This document shows, one piece after another, positions 10,186 to 21,239 of a stretch of DNA of 64,000 nucleotides (positions are counted from its first letter, which is position 1; every line of letters starts with the position of its first letter). The translations under genes and the position numbers were made by a program. The stretch is from Phytophthora quininea (lineage: Eukaryota > Oomycota > Peronosporomycetes > Peronosporales > Peronosporaceae). Under the pieces are notes generated by a model. It made no database searches, was not told the origin of the DNA, and saw only the letters and a list, made by a program, of their open reading frames with translations. The DNA is taken from assembly GCA_011947345.1 (NCBI GenBank), contig JAAVTG010000043.1:434001-498000 (forward strand), written 5' to 3'.

Positions 10186-10970
10186 CGGTTCCACCGAGTG
10201 TTTGCCGGATTCACTCCCCAGCTCAACGCCAGCCACACCGCAGCCATCGCCGGTATGCGCAGACTCAGTGAGGCTCCACGACCAAAAGCACCCGTCACGC
10301 CAAGAATGCTCGAATGGATCAGTCAGCACATCAAGTTCGACAACGCCCAGCACCGCCTCTTTCTTGGGGCTGCGGTGCTGGGCTACTACTTTCTGTTGAG
10401 AAGCTCCGAATTTCTGAGTGTCAAAGGTGGGCATCACCGATACACCCTACAAGTGCAAGATGTAGAAGTGATTGACAGCAAGGGAGCAGTTGCACACCGC
10501 GTCGGTGACGCGGTCATGGTCCAGATCACGCTACGAGGTAGCAAAACAGATCAGAGCGGACGCGGCTCAACGCGTTCCCTACTGCGGTCAGGACACCCTT
10601 GCATCTGCCCCGTACAAGCCGCGGTGATTCTGCTAGAACATACTCAACAAGCAAATCTACTCGCCACGGACCCGATATGCTCGTTCAACAAACGAAGAAT
10701 GCTGCATGCAGACGAGCTGCCCCAGGTGATCAAGTACGCTGCCTCCGCCACGGGCAATAATCCGGCACATTATTCGTGCCATTCGCAACGAAGTGGGGAG
10801 CAACATCATTAATCGCTGCTGGCACCGATTCGACTACCATCAAGCTGCATGGGAGATGGTCGTCAGACACATTCCAGCGGTACACTCGTTATTCGAGTGC
10901 AGTCGGTGCTCTACTTGCCAAGCTAATGGCACCAAAAAGCAGTCGCATTGAATCGCCGAGTGTCCCATGA
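10186..10970 (+). pseudogene. tyrosine recombinase of the DIRS-like element
   Basis: The recombinase core starts abruptly (VTPRMLEWISQ, about 10290). It carries the first catalytic Arg in YYFLLRSSEFL, the H-x-x-R box as CHSQRSG (about 10780), and after a one-base frameshift at a GGGG run GATSLIAAGTDS and KLHGRWSSDTFQRYTRY with the catalytic Tyr. These are the R, HxxR, W and Y landmarks of retrotransposon tyrosine recombinases. They also occur in Cryptons, but the adjoining RT favours a DIRS-type element. The frameshift separates HxxR from the Tyr. Confidence 0.65.
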
Positions 10971-10985
10971 TGTGCATTTGGGGCT

Positions 10986-11005
10986 CACGCCGCTCTCTCG
11001 GCGTG
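10986..11005. other. perfect 7-bp hairpin after the recombinase
   Basis: CACGCCG-CTCTCT-CGGCGTG, 16 bp beyond the recombinase stop. It could be part of the element's 3' terminal structure. An AATAAA occurs shortly after (about 11033). Confidence 0.4.
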
Positions 11006-11072
11006 GCACATCCTGGTCACCTAATGACGATCAATAAAGCTGCTTATTTTCCCCAACACTGTTTACAACGAA

Positions 11073-11528
11073 GTGCACTCCAAGTCGTGTCGCCAAGGAA
11101 AAATCGGCCTGCCACCGCTCCACACGCAAGTCAAACTCGATCGAATCCCCAATCTGTCACAGGCACCCGTAACAATTGACCAATTTGCGGCTGTTCCCGC
11201 TTTTTCATGTACAACCGAGAAACTGCAAGGCCAAACGTGCCATCATGGCATCATTGTTACACCCCTCGATCAACGCAAGGGCGTACCACGCCAAACTCTT
11301 TATGTCGCGTTATCCAGAGCAGTAAGTTTGGCGAGCCTTGTTTTAACAGAAGCGATCACCAGAGAATACACCAACAAATTCAAACCCACGAAAGCGACGG
11401 TGAGCGAAATGCACCGCCTTATGGAGCTCGTAACATTTCCACCATACATACCCCCAACGAAGTTGCAGAATTCCAAGCTTGGAAAGCGACACAAAGATAA
11501 TCCGATTAATATTAACGTTATTAAATGA
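11073..11528 (+). pseudogene. Pif1-like helicase, C-terminal fragment (right of insertion)
   Basis: The frame contains LPPLHTQVKLDRIPNL, then FSCTTEKLQGQTCHHGI (helicase motif V, TT.K.QGQT type) and LYVALSRAVSLASL (motif VI, with the arginine of YVALSR). This is the C-terminal end of a Pif1-type SF1 helicase and follows naturally from the fragment at 5547-6080. Together with the 5-kb gap this shows that one helicase gene was split by the DIRS-like element. It ends at a stop at 11526-11528. Confidence 0.6.
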
Positions 11529-11534
11529 CTTCAT

Positions 11535-12070
11535 TTCGCGGAGCTACGGCACCTTGTAGTACATCCAGCCCGCTCCAACCTGGCTAGTAGCAGCGTCTGG
11601 AGCACACTGCTCGTTGCGCCGTGGTGGGCAACGCTCGGAGGTAAATTATCCGGATGTTTTTGTCACCACCGCAATTGAGCGAACTTGCGAATGCAAGCCA
11701 CGCAGAGGAGGAGACGAACTCGAGCAGCAGCAAAGCGCCTGCCACTCGGCTGTGTATTTGTAGAGTGAGCTCTGGGCTCAGTTAAACTTTTCCCTGTCTA
11801 AATAGATAGTCATACTCTAACCGTCAGTTGTAGTGGACAACCTCGTAGGACAATTCCACTACGTGGGAAAACCTCCAGCCTCTCAACGCCTTCACGGGAT
11901 AAACAACCCACACAAACACAGGCACCGCAGCAACTGTGGGGAACAGTACACTCCGCAACAAGAGTGAAGAGACGCTTTGTGGTACAAAGATTGGATGCTG
12001 AGAGAGTTCTCGCGCCGAGAGGTAGAAGATGATGAAACCGAACCCAACCTCGAGCGCGCTATAGTTGAAG
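11535..12070. other. no gene seen; upstream region of the LRR gene
   Basis: Mostly unremarkable sequence. A minus-strand open frame crosses it and the first exon of the LRR gene, but it lacks any family signature and I treat it as antisense shadow. Confidence 0.4.
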
Positions 12071-12868
12071 ATGTTGCGCGGCCGACTTGCTCTGCTCGCC
12101 TTCGCTGCGCTGTCCTGCTTAAATCCGACGCACGCGGTCACTCGGAACGAGCGGGGAGCGCTAAAGCTGCTCTTCTGGGCCACCAGCGGCCAACGCTGGG
12201 CCAACAAATGGGACGTCCAGAACGAGCGCAGCGACCCGTGTCTCGACCGAGTACGTTCGCGGATCTGCCAGTAGCATTTATGCTTTTGTTCGCGACCTGA
12301 TGGTGCTTGCTGCAGTGGTATGGCATTGTGTGTGACCGAGCAGGCCACATCTGGGCCATGTGAGTGTTTGGAACGGCTTCACGAAGCTTGTATCCAAGCA
12401 ACTGACTTGTGCGGTACGTAGTCGTCTGCCTAGAAACAATCTCGTTGGCGTTCTGCCGCCTGCGTTTCCCCGCGAGTCTTGGCAGCTTGCACGAGTTGTA
12501 CGTTGTTGTTGTGTCTGTCTCGGTAGCTTATCAACGGAGTGATTTATTCCGCTTGCAGAGACTTGGGCTCGAATTTCCTAACAGGCTACGTTCCGGACAC
12601 GCTGTCGCGCCTGGCCATGCTGCGGACGTTGCGTCTTGACCAAAACAACTTTGTTGGCGCTATTCCAGCATCGCCAGGAAAGCTCGTCAAGCTGGAGTAC
12701 CTGTGAGTCACAATTACCGTGGTTTTCTCTTGCCATTCATGTGATCGTGCTGTGAGCAGGGAGTTGCAGGGGAACAGCTTCGATCCCGTGAGCAAGGACG
12801 GCATTTTGCCCGATGAGATTCAGCAACTCACTGATTTCAATGGACATCGGTGCCACATTATCTTTTAA
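12071..12868 (+). CDS. small secreted leucine-rich-repeat protein (possibly damaged)
   Basis: The ATG at 12071 opens a signal peptide (MLRGRLALLAFAALSCLNPTHA). Then comes the LRR-capping region RNERGALKLLFWATSGQRW with WANKW and a DPC motif, as in plant-type extracellular LRR proteins. Exon 1 ends at 12250; exon 2 is 12316-12359 (WYGIVCDRAGHIWA). LRR units follow: NNLVGVLPPAF (about 12435), NFLTGYVPDTLSRL and LRLDQNNFVGAIPA (about 12560-12680), and ELQGNSF after an intron ending at about 12759. The stop is TAA at 12866-12868. The third exon needs a one-base shift near 12475 to keep the LRR register, and its start is not clear. So this is either a real gene with a local error or a young pseudogene. 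Confidence 0.6.
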
Positions 12869-12869
12869 A

Positions 12870-14640
12870 CACACACTTGCAGGCCATCAGAGAGAGAGAG
12901 AGGAAGGAGGAAATTGAATTAATTAACTGTTTAGCGGATTTCTCGTCTTAAGGTGGTAAGCTATCTATCCGTGAGAGTTACGTTCGTGTCGTCCACATGT
13001 GGTGCATGGGTTCCGGGATATTATTCAGAGAGAGAGAGAAGGTAGTCTATTTAAAGATTAGTTATTAGTCTCCTTGCAATCGATAAAGCATCGTTGGTTC
13101 TCTCGTCTTGGGCCGCTTGGAAACGTGCGACAGTTTCCGGTTGGGAGCTTCGGGCATGCAGTCCACGACTAGTCTGAGATATATTCCTTGCGTCCTGCTT
13201 TGTGGTCTGTGTGCTTCATTCCGAGCAACAGCATGTATTTGCCTGAAGCATTTTCCCCACATGCTCTTCACTTGATGTTGCGCCCTCCAAGTTTTCCTTC
13301 GTGTACTATGCTGTTAAGGGTCTGCCAAAGCAGGGTAAACGCCACGCTGCACAGAGCCCTGTTGAATTGACCGTACATTGCACGCATTTGACGGATGAAT
13401 TGCCAGCTTACTGGAGGAGCTTTGCGTTGGGCAATGTTACTGCTGAACTACTGGATCTCTTCCTCGGATACCGCACATCCAAACCAGTGAGTTCAAAGAA
13501 ATCGCCAAAATTGCGGCGGGGTTTGTCCGAGCACTTCTCTGATCCATGCATTTTTTCCCGCTTTCAGTTCCAACTTGGTGACTATGTGGTGTAATTGCAC
13601 CTCAGCGCTCAGTCGATATCGCAGCTTGACTTGCCGGTTTCGTTTCCACCAGATGTTGCGGTTCCTAGTTTTCGCCGATGCAGTCCACGGGATTTCGTGT
13701 AGTTCGTGGGGGAGGGGGTTGCGTCGAAAACTATACCTGCGCCGTGTTTTGCGAGTATCTTGGCGTCCCGTTTCGCGTTCAAGTATGGCTTGACCTTCCA
13801 GAACAGTCCATTGTCCTGGCGCTCCAGTGTGATCTTACAATCCTGCTGTTGGGTCTGCCTTCCACCGTGTCCTTTGTCAGACGCTTCCACTGGTAATCGT
13901 TGCGGAGCCGTGGAGGTGAACGGAGTTGCAGTTTGATGGACTGCCCCATCGTTTCGCCAATTTGAAGAAGTGGGAGTTCATCAATATCGCCAGTAGCCAT
14001 CGCTGTAACTTCGCCAAGGAATGGCCCCAACCTTCCCCTTGGGCAGCAGGAATTCGAGCCGTGTAGGTGTCTTGAGAGGTCCTCGTGATGCCCAAGTTTT
14101 CTTTGCTGCCACCTCAATTTTGTCGTACTTTTTTCCTGATAGACATGCGTTGGCCGTGTCCGGGATCCATGAGTTTCCTTCCCATGAAAATGCCCCAGAA
14201 ACGGACGATGTCTTCGGGCGGCCTGCTGGGTCCGTTCAGCTTATCCAAATCCACCGTTACCGTGATCAATTTTCGGGGTGTAAGTCAGTAAGCTCGTGTG
14301 TACTCCGTGGACAGTTCGGCATGTTGCTTTTCCGAGACGGGATCCTGGGGAGATCTGCTATTTGTGCTAGTCCAGTCCAGAATTTTTATGCACCCTTGTA
14401 GATATCTGACTTCCCAAGGAGCCACTGCACAGTTAGTTTTACCCGTTGCACTTAAATTGCTACCGGTATCGATGCCAGTCCTAAGCCCCCGCCTCGCGCG
14501 GTGTAAAACCAGCGCTGGGTTTATCTTGCCCCTGCTTCCTTCTTCTCCGACCTGGCGCTTCCACAAGAAGCGTTCACGACACTTGCAGGCTATCTATGAT
14601 TACGAGCTGCTGTACCATAATCCTTATTAATGAGCAGATT
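12870..14640. other. long region without a recognisable gene
   Basis: Contains two short AG-dinucleotide runs (about 12889-12902 and 13027-13039) and several minus-strand open frames of 60-110 codons (13065-13271, 13609-13890, 13779-14117 and 14285-14566). The frames are adjacent and collinear, as in a decayed single coding region, but no motif lets me name it. It may be an old transposon relic. Confidence 0.35.
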
Positions 14641-15560
14641 ATCCAAAGTATTGTATCATTCAGTAATACACTACAAATACAAGACGATACTATATTAATA
14701 TTAATACGAGTGGATCTGTCTAAAGTATTTGCCTTTTAATATCTAAGTAACGTTTTGTATTACATTACTACTCTCATAATACTTTGCAAGCCCAATCCAT
14801 GAGGCCGAGAAAGGAGGTGATCGACGAGCCCAGGGCCTCGCGCAATGCAAATTCCAAGTGGCTGGGGCATTCAAAGATGACCAAACACTAATGGAATGTG
14901 AATTGCAACAAAAACGCGTCTCTTTTGCCCCCCTCTTTATAGTTGAGTTGTGAAAAGCGAAATCTTAACCAGGAATTAGAACAAGCAATCGGACGTCACT
15001 TCGAGGACAAGCGAGTATGGGGGTAATAAGTTATCATGTAACCTATTAAAATTGTTATTGGGTTTTACGAATCAAGTGGGTAGCTATTTTTTTACTGTTA
15101 ATCACGGCAAGAACACCTGAGCACGTTCTTGCACCACAAACCCCTGACAAGTCTTTGTTGCTAACATTACAGGCTCTATGATCTTGACATACACTTTTAC
15201 ATTCTTGTTAATGACCGCGAGCGCTTCCCGTGTTTTTTTTTTGGTGTAGTAGATGGCTGCGGGCAGTTTTGGTGCCTTAGACTAAAGTATCACTGAAGTA
15301 CTACTACTAATTATATAAATGCTAATGCTGACCTATCAAAATCGCAAAAGTATCGTGATATACTACTACCAGTATCAGTACTTGTATCAATAATCCTAAA
15401 ATTAATACTCAATTATTTCCGCTTTACGCTTACAAAGTAGCCAGATGTGTTGTGCTTCCGTACAATACACGACAGATCTTGTAGGTATCCCAGCGAATGC
15501 TGGCAGGCAAAACAAATCCGCTCAATCCGTATGGTAGGCTTTTGCGCGAATTGCGGCGAG
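14640..15560. other. AT-rich intergenic spacer
   Basis: Visibly richer in A and T than its neighbours, with many ACTACTAC/ATACTA-type short repeats and a run of ten T (about 15231-15242). No coding signal. It forms the upstream region of the first NLP locus. Confidence 0.5.
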
Positions 15561-15561
15561 A

Positions 15562-15577
15562 GCACATTCCCCAATTT
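15562..15577 (+). promoter_or_regulatory. oomycete core promoter of NLP copy 1
   Basis: GCACATTCCCCAATTT matches 15 of 16 positions of the oomycete core promoter consensus and lies 26 bp upstream of the ATG at 15604. Confidence 0.8.
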
Positions 15578-15603
15578 CCTGGCTGAAGCCGAGCAGTATC
15601 GAG

Positions 15604-17381
15604 ATGCGGTTGATGAAATTGCTCGTACTCACAGTTGCAGCTTTTGCCGGTGTCAATGCTGCGTCGATCGACCATGACAAGGTGCAGCCGTTCGCACAAC
15701 CCGAACCGATCACGGACTCCGAGAAAGCCGCCGTCAAATTCAAACCTTCGCTTGCCGTCGAGCGTGGGTGTCACCCGTACCCTGTTGTGAACGCGGCTGG
15801 GGACACAAGTGCTGGTTTAAAAGGGACTGGAAAACCCGACAGCGACTGCCAGGGCTCCTCATTGGGGTCTCAAGTGTACAGTCGATCCAAGTGGTATGGG
15901 GACAAGTGGGCCATCATGTACGCCTGGTACTTCCCCAAGGATGTCACGCGGCGGAGCCTCGTGTTTGGCAAGACTGGCGTTCGTCACGACTGGGTGAACT
16001 TGGTAGTGTGGCTGGACAACCCTGCCATTGAATCGCCCACGGTGCTAGCAACCTCCGCGTCGACGTACGGTACTTCGTACGTGGTAAGCAAGCCGCCCAA
16101 ACGATCCGACATTATCAACGGCACCACGCCGAAGACGAGATACGACGAGGACGACCGCGAGGGCTATCACACTATTTTCCAATACCACGTGGAAGGCGAG
16201 TATCAGGACCTTATCCAGTGGGAACAGTTTGTAACAAGGCTGGCACGATCTCCAACGGACACGCAGCTGTCAGGCCCGGTAACGGTATGGCGCTCGAGCG
16301 AGGAACCGTCGGCGAATGGCTGGTTGGATGCGGCGGCAAGCACGACAGCGAGCCACCAAGGAGTGGAGGGGCGTCCAAAGATGCGTGTGAGGAACACAAC
16401 GGGGTGCTTTGGCTGGAAAACAGTGCGGTGGTGGCTGCCGACGTTGAGGTGCAGCGGCAACAGACTGACTGTGGATACGAAGTGGCGGCGGCTCCGGACG
16501 ATTGCGCCGGCGAAACCGGCGGCGTAAGCAAGATCGTGGCTGGACAAGGAGGCCCCGCGGCGAATGCCGGCTGGCACGGAGCCCTCAGTTCGGAATCGGC
16601 GACCTGGGACGCAAGCAGTCTCGAGTTCGCAGCAGCAGCAACTGGGGAGGACCGACACGACGACAGCCTGCACGACACCACTTGTCGTGGGCTAGCAACT
16701 GGACTGGACGGACGACTGGGGGCGAGCGGTGACGCGCTTGGACAAACCTCTAGTTGAACGAACGACACTGGAACTGGACTGGACGGCGGCTGGAGGGAGG
16801 GAGTGTTGAAGCACTTGGGTAAACTTCTGGTTGAGTGATCAGCTGGAGGGAGTGTTGACACACTTGGGTAAACTTCTGGTTGACGGACGACACTGGACGA
16901 GTGGCGATCTGCCGTGGACGCACCGCGGAGAGTCACTACTGGACGGACTGCAGGTGGAGGTCGAGCGTGCTGAACGGAGTTCGAGCGAGGACAGCAGGAG
17001 TGTCTATCAAAGCGCAGGGCACGACAGGTTAGACTCGACAGCCGCAGTTGGAACAGGTTGAATCTGGGTAAATAAAAGTTGGTGTACTGCCAGTCGGGCG
17101 TACATCGGCACGAGGGATCGACATTAGACCTCGTCGGCCAAAAGGACTACTGGAATATCCGCGATCAGCACTGGTCGACTAAAGCCCAGCATGTAGGCGC
17201 GCGAAGCAGAGCACGTTACAAGTTGACGGATGAGGCTCGCGCAGCTTTGGAGAACACGGACTTTGGTGACTTTGCCAAAGTGCCTTTCAACGACGCCTAC
17301 TTCGAGAGCAACCTCAAGGAGGCGTCAACATACTCCGTGTACCGACCCTCCGGCACAGAGACGTATTCGATGTGGGAATAG
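15604..17381 (+). pseudogene. NLP (NPP1 family) copy 1, split by an LTR-like insertion
   Basis: Necrosis- and ethylene-inducing-like protein family, secreted. A signal peptide is visible (MRLMKLLVLTVAAFAGVNA), followed by family landmarks IDHDKVQPF, AVKFKP, GCHPYP, GSQVYSR and AIMYAWYFPKD. The diagnostic heptapeptide GHRHDWE reads GVRHDWV here, changed at positions 2 and 7; changes there are associated with loss of membrane-damaging activity. The coding part 15604-16229 is cut by a 991-bp insertion. The C-terminal part resumes at 17225 (LTDEARAALENTDFG) and ends with TAG at 17379-17381. The frame is continuous across the site when the insert and one AGTT duplicate are set aside, so the insertion is what breaks the gene. 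The promoter remains good. Confidence 0.85.
16230..17220. mobile_element. solo-LTR-like insertion in NLP copy 1
   Basis: A 991-bp insert starting TGTAAC and ending GTTACA (short inverted termini of LTR type), flanked by a 4-bp duplication AGTT (16226-16229 and 17221-17224). It has no coding similarity, but there is an AATAAA at 17071-17076. CACTTGGGTAAACTTCTGGT occurs twice, about 50 bp apart (about 16813 and 16862). A single LTR left by recombination between the two LTRs of a retrotransposon explains the size and ends. A short non-autonomous element is the alternative. Confidence 0.7.
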
Positions 17382-17440
17382 GGAAACAGTGATCGATCCT
17401 AAGCAACGAAGAATGAAATTCCTCAACTTTACATGGACAC

Positions 17441-17704
17441 TGTAGTGTTTCACGTAAAGTAAACACAGGCGGTGGGAGTTGGCAGACTCCTGGTAGTTGT
17501 TGCCGTTGGTGTATTGAGCAAATGTCAAAGTGAGCAAAGTTGGAGGATTGCTGTCTAGCCTACTTGCGCAGCATTTCGTGAGATACTGGATTCTCAACAC
17601 ACGCCATTGACCAGGCGGTGTCCACGCATGCCAATAAGGTATGGCGTCATATCTTACTCATTGCAGCTGTAGGCGAGGCTTTCATGATAGCGCCCTGCAC
17701 TACA
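17441..17704 (-). repeat. LTR of outer gypsy element (3' LTR)
   Basis: 264 bp starting TGTAGTG and ending CACTACA. It differs from the partner at 29177-29441 only by one missing C in a short C run, by eye. Confidence 0.93.
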
Positions 17705-17998
17705 ATCCCCAACCAAGCCTTGTCTAGTTTGCTGGTTTGTTGGAAATCATTTTTGTAATTTCCAAATAGTATGTGATGTGACACACACTCGTACCCAACT
17801 TCAAGCTGTTGAAGTGTTACAGGCAGTACCGTCTCAAGGAAAATCTTTGACGAATTTCTTAGCCAATTTGGCTCGGTATTGTGGCAGTCTGCTTGGGTAT
17901 GTTTTGTACCATAGTTTAAGCTGTATGTGCACAAGTTTATATGCACTGCAATAGAGTTTTGTGCTCAAATTGTCAGCTTTATTGGTTTTAATCGATTG

Positions 17999-20900
17999 TT
18001 ACACTGATTTAACTTTCTGCCAGTGCTGTTGTAGCACTAGTTCATGTTTGGTAACGTATTGATCGACTAGTGTGGGGATCTCTTTACCCAGTGTTGTGAT
18101 GGGCTCCCACGAGTCCTCAATGGACTCGAGCCCGCGCCAATTCACGAGGAGCTCGTAGTCCTTGATGGTTTTGTTCCATCTATGCTCCTTGAGCTTGTTC
18201 ACAGCCAGTACAGTGCCTTGGGCGGCGACATGCTCGAGCAGTTCCTCGGTGATGTTGAGGCTGCTATCTGCGTAGAATTTTAGACGTGATGCATGTACAT
18301 CAGACTCATCTCCTGTGACTAGATGGCGAACTCGGAAAGAGTGGGCATCGGCCCGGACCACAATGTGTGGTCCCGTCCATGTCACGTGGAGCTTGTTGCC
18401 TTGCTTGTCATCTACACGTGAGCGGAGGACGTAGTCCCCAACGTCAAAGTTGACGACGTTCTCGCCCCTTTCCCGCTTTTTGTTGAGCAGTCGTTGTTGT
18501 AGGCGCTTGTCTTCTACTTGTTTGTGCATGTTGTGAATGCTGGTACGAAGAGCTGATAGGAAACCCTCAATCTTGTCTGTATCTTCAGGTACTTGTAGAA
18601 TTTCCTTGTCTTCTTGTTTGTAGAATGCCCGTAGTGGAGACGGGTATGGTAAGCCAGTGAAAAGCTCTACTGGTGCTTTGCCTGCCAGTGATGGTACTGG
18701 CGAATGGTTTAGGCTCGATTGCACCATTGGAATAAGGTAGATCCAATCCCTGGTTGCAATTTTGTACTCGAGAATCATCGCACGTAGTACTTGCAGGATG
18801 TCGCGATTAACGCGCTCGATGGAGCCGTTAATCCATGGGCAGTACGCTGGAGTGAACTGCTGCTGGGTCTTCAATCGACGCTTGAGCTCGCTCACTACTT
18901 CGTTTTTGAAATGGCTGCCATTGTCGCTGACCCAAATAGGAGGCACTCCATAGCGGCTATGCCACGACAGGATGGCTTCTACCGTCACAGTGCTGTTTGC
19001 GCTGTCGCACACTGTCAGCTCAACGAAGTGCGTGGCGTGGTCTTTGAGGACCAGAAGATATTTAGATTCTCCAAAGCTTTCACCTAGATAGAGAAAGTCG
19101 AAATGTAGAACTCCATTGCGCTCCTTGCAGTCGATGGTCTCACCCCATGGTCGTTTGATCACTCTTCCCCTTTTACGTGGTGACACATCAGGCACGCCTT
19201 CACGAATTGCTTGACGGTTGCCGATAAGTTTTCGATCTCGAAAATACGGCCTATGTGCGTTGCCATGGCCTTCTGCCCTCGATGGCCCTGCTGGCCGCAA
19301 TGCGCAATGACACATAGTCGTTGGATGAGCGCTGATGCCGAGGCGGGGACCCAGATACGATGTTCTAGTCTGTAGAGCCCGTGCTCATCCGGTGCAGCAA
19401 GTGCAGGTGGCGTCGTGCTGCTTTGAATCGCTTTCAACTCGATTATCGATGGCCACGTGAAATTCTCGTCATCAAGAGGTCGCAGAACAACTTTCGTTTG
19501 CTGAGCCGTAAGTCGTTGTTTTGGTTTGCGTTTGGTAGTAAGTCGTCTGATGCTGACCGAGCGTTTGACAGCACCTCCCCAACGCGAGAGCATATCTGCC
19601 CATACGTTTTTGGGGCCTTCAATGTGCTCCACGATGTAGCGGTGTTCACTAAGCTTCAAAGCCCAGCGTAAGAGTTTTCCGCGGACGTGCTTTTTCACTT
19701 CCTTGTCGGGCGCGAACACATGGATGAGGTTGCGGTGGTCGCAATACATGTGGAAACCTTGAGGCCGTAGGAGCAGGTAGTCGAGCTTCTCGCAGGCCGT
19801 GATTATTGGGAAAGCTTCCTTCTCTATAATACTCCAATTGCACTGCGAACCCGAGAATGTGCCACTTAAGCAAGTAAGTAATTGGTGCTGTTGCTCTGTG
19901 ACGTCCGTCGCTGCTTGCCAGCTCCGCACCTGGGTGATAATTACCGCCCAACCGTAGTTAGATGCGTCTGTGAACAAGCAGGTGGCAGCGGTGTCATCAG
20001 GGAACGCGAGTGTTGCAGAGCGTGCCAAGAGCTCTTTGACATCCTGGAACGCCGATCGTTCAGCCAGAGATAGTTGTATGGTGATGCCTGCCGCAACTCT
20101 TTTGGTCCGTTTGCCAGAGCCTAGAGATTTGTCTAGTAGTGCTTGCAGCGGTGCGATGGTGCGTGCGTAGTCGACAAGGCTCTCACGCATCCAGTTTGTT
20201 GCACAAATAAACTGTTGGAGCTCAGCAGCAGTGCTAGGTTCAGGCACTGAACGCAGTCCTTCAATTCGGGCGGGGTCGTGAGCAATTCCGCTGGAGTTAA
20301 CAATTTTTCCGCACCACTTCACTGAAGTTTGGTAGAGGCTCGACTTCTTCGCGCTGAGTTTGAGACCAAACTCGTCGATGAGAGCGAAAAGTTCCTGCAT
20401 TTTCTCCAAGTAGGATTCGATGTCGTCTGCGAACAGCAGTAGGTCGTCTATCCATATCAGCAAATGCTTGTAGAGCAGTGCTTCGAAACATTTCTCCATA
20501 GTCTGCTGGAAATGGATGGCAGCGTCGCTGCACCCTGAGGTACGCGTCGCGGGGTAAAAACCTTTGCGTCGGTCATGAACGAAAGGATCTCTTGACATGC
20601 CTTGGCAAGCGGAAGTTGCCAGAATCCCTTTAGGAAATCGAAAAGACCAAAATGCTTCTTGCCTTTTGCATTCTCCAGTATGACAGCTAGGATCGGCATC
20701 ACTGCAGCCATCGTCTCGGTGAGGTTGTTAACAGGACGGTAGTCCGTAGTTTGGCGAAAATCGCCGCCAGTACCCGACTTTCTTACTGGAAGAGCAGGAC
20801 AGGCCCATCGACTTGTTGGGTTTTCATAGATCCAACCGAGCTCGACGAGCCGAGCATTGAAATCGCGGAGAAAATGTCGAAGCTGTGGGGAGTATTTCCG

Positions 20901-21239
20901 AGGTTTGCACTTGTACGGCTGGGCTCCTTCTTTGAGACGAATCTCGAGCGGGGGTACTTTAGCAGGTGGGTCATCACTCAATTCCACACGCCAAATGTCG
21001 TACATGTAGACGATTGTTCGTAATTGATCCTCGTGCTCCGGTGGAAAACCTTGCTGCACGGCTTGACTGATGAGTAGCTCCACAGCGGCTCGGACAGCAT
21101 TGGTGTCTACCGGTTTGGGTTCGCCATTGATCCCATTGTCGTTGTCGAAAGGATCCACATCAGCAGGACGGGCAGCTAGATGTTCCATTTGGCGGTCAAC
21201 GTCAATGCCAAGGGCTATTAGGATATCTTGACCGACCAA
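17999..21239 (-). pseudogene. outer gypsy pol: protease, RT, RNase H, integrase, chromodomain
   Basis: Read on the minus strand. The protease end VGQDILIALGID (about 21235) is followed by RT motifs (DYRPVNNL, FDFLKGFWQLPLA), then after a frameshift near 20550 the catalytic LIWIDDLLLFADD, RNase H LFTDASNYGWAV, and the integrase zinc finger (H..H as HCGQQGHRGQ, C..C as CLMC). After another frameshift near 19165 comes the DDE integrase core with SDNGSHFKNEV and the Glu in NGSIERVNRD. The end is a chromodomain (YELLVNWRGLESIEDSWEP). Chromodomain integrases steer insertion toward particular chromatin. The frameshifts mean that this copy cannot make a complete pol. Confidence 0.85.

Larger units (their letters stand above)
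6085..11040 (+). mobile_element. decayed DIRS-like (tyrosine-recombinase) retroelement
   Basis: About 5 kb between two pieces of a Pif1-like helicase. In order it holds gag-like frames (6580-8454), a reverse transcriptase with RNase H (about 8600-10180) and a tyrosine recombinase (about 10186-10970). RT linked to a tyrosine recombinase instead of a DDE integrase defines the DIRS/Ngaro/PAT group. I could not identify the inverted or split direct terminal repeats these elements use, so the ends are approximate. Several frameshifts and an apparent loss of the RNase H to recombinase junction show that it is dead. Confidence 0.6.

Noticed and set aside
10186..10970. Crypton DNA transposon (tyrosine recombinase alone)
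   Set aside because: The recombinase follows an RT-RNase H on the same strand, so a DIRS-type retroelement explains it better.
11824..12348. 174-codon minus-strand frame opposite the LRR gene
   Set aside because: The plus strand has a signal peptide, splice sites and LRR units; the minus text matches nothing.
12889..13039. AG-dinucleotide microsatellites
   Set aside because: Only about 14 bases each; unremarkable.
16211..16936. Long minus-strand open frame over the NLP copy 1 insertion
   Set aside because: Ser/Pro/Ala-rich text without family similarity. It spans the left insertion junction and so cannot be an old gene of either part.
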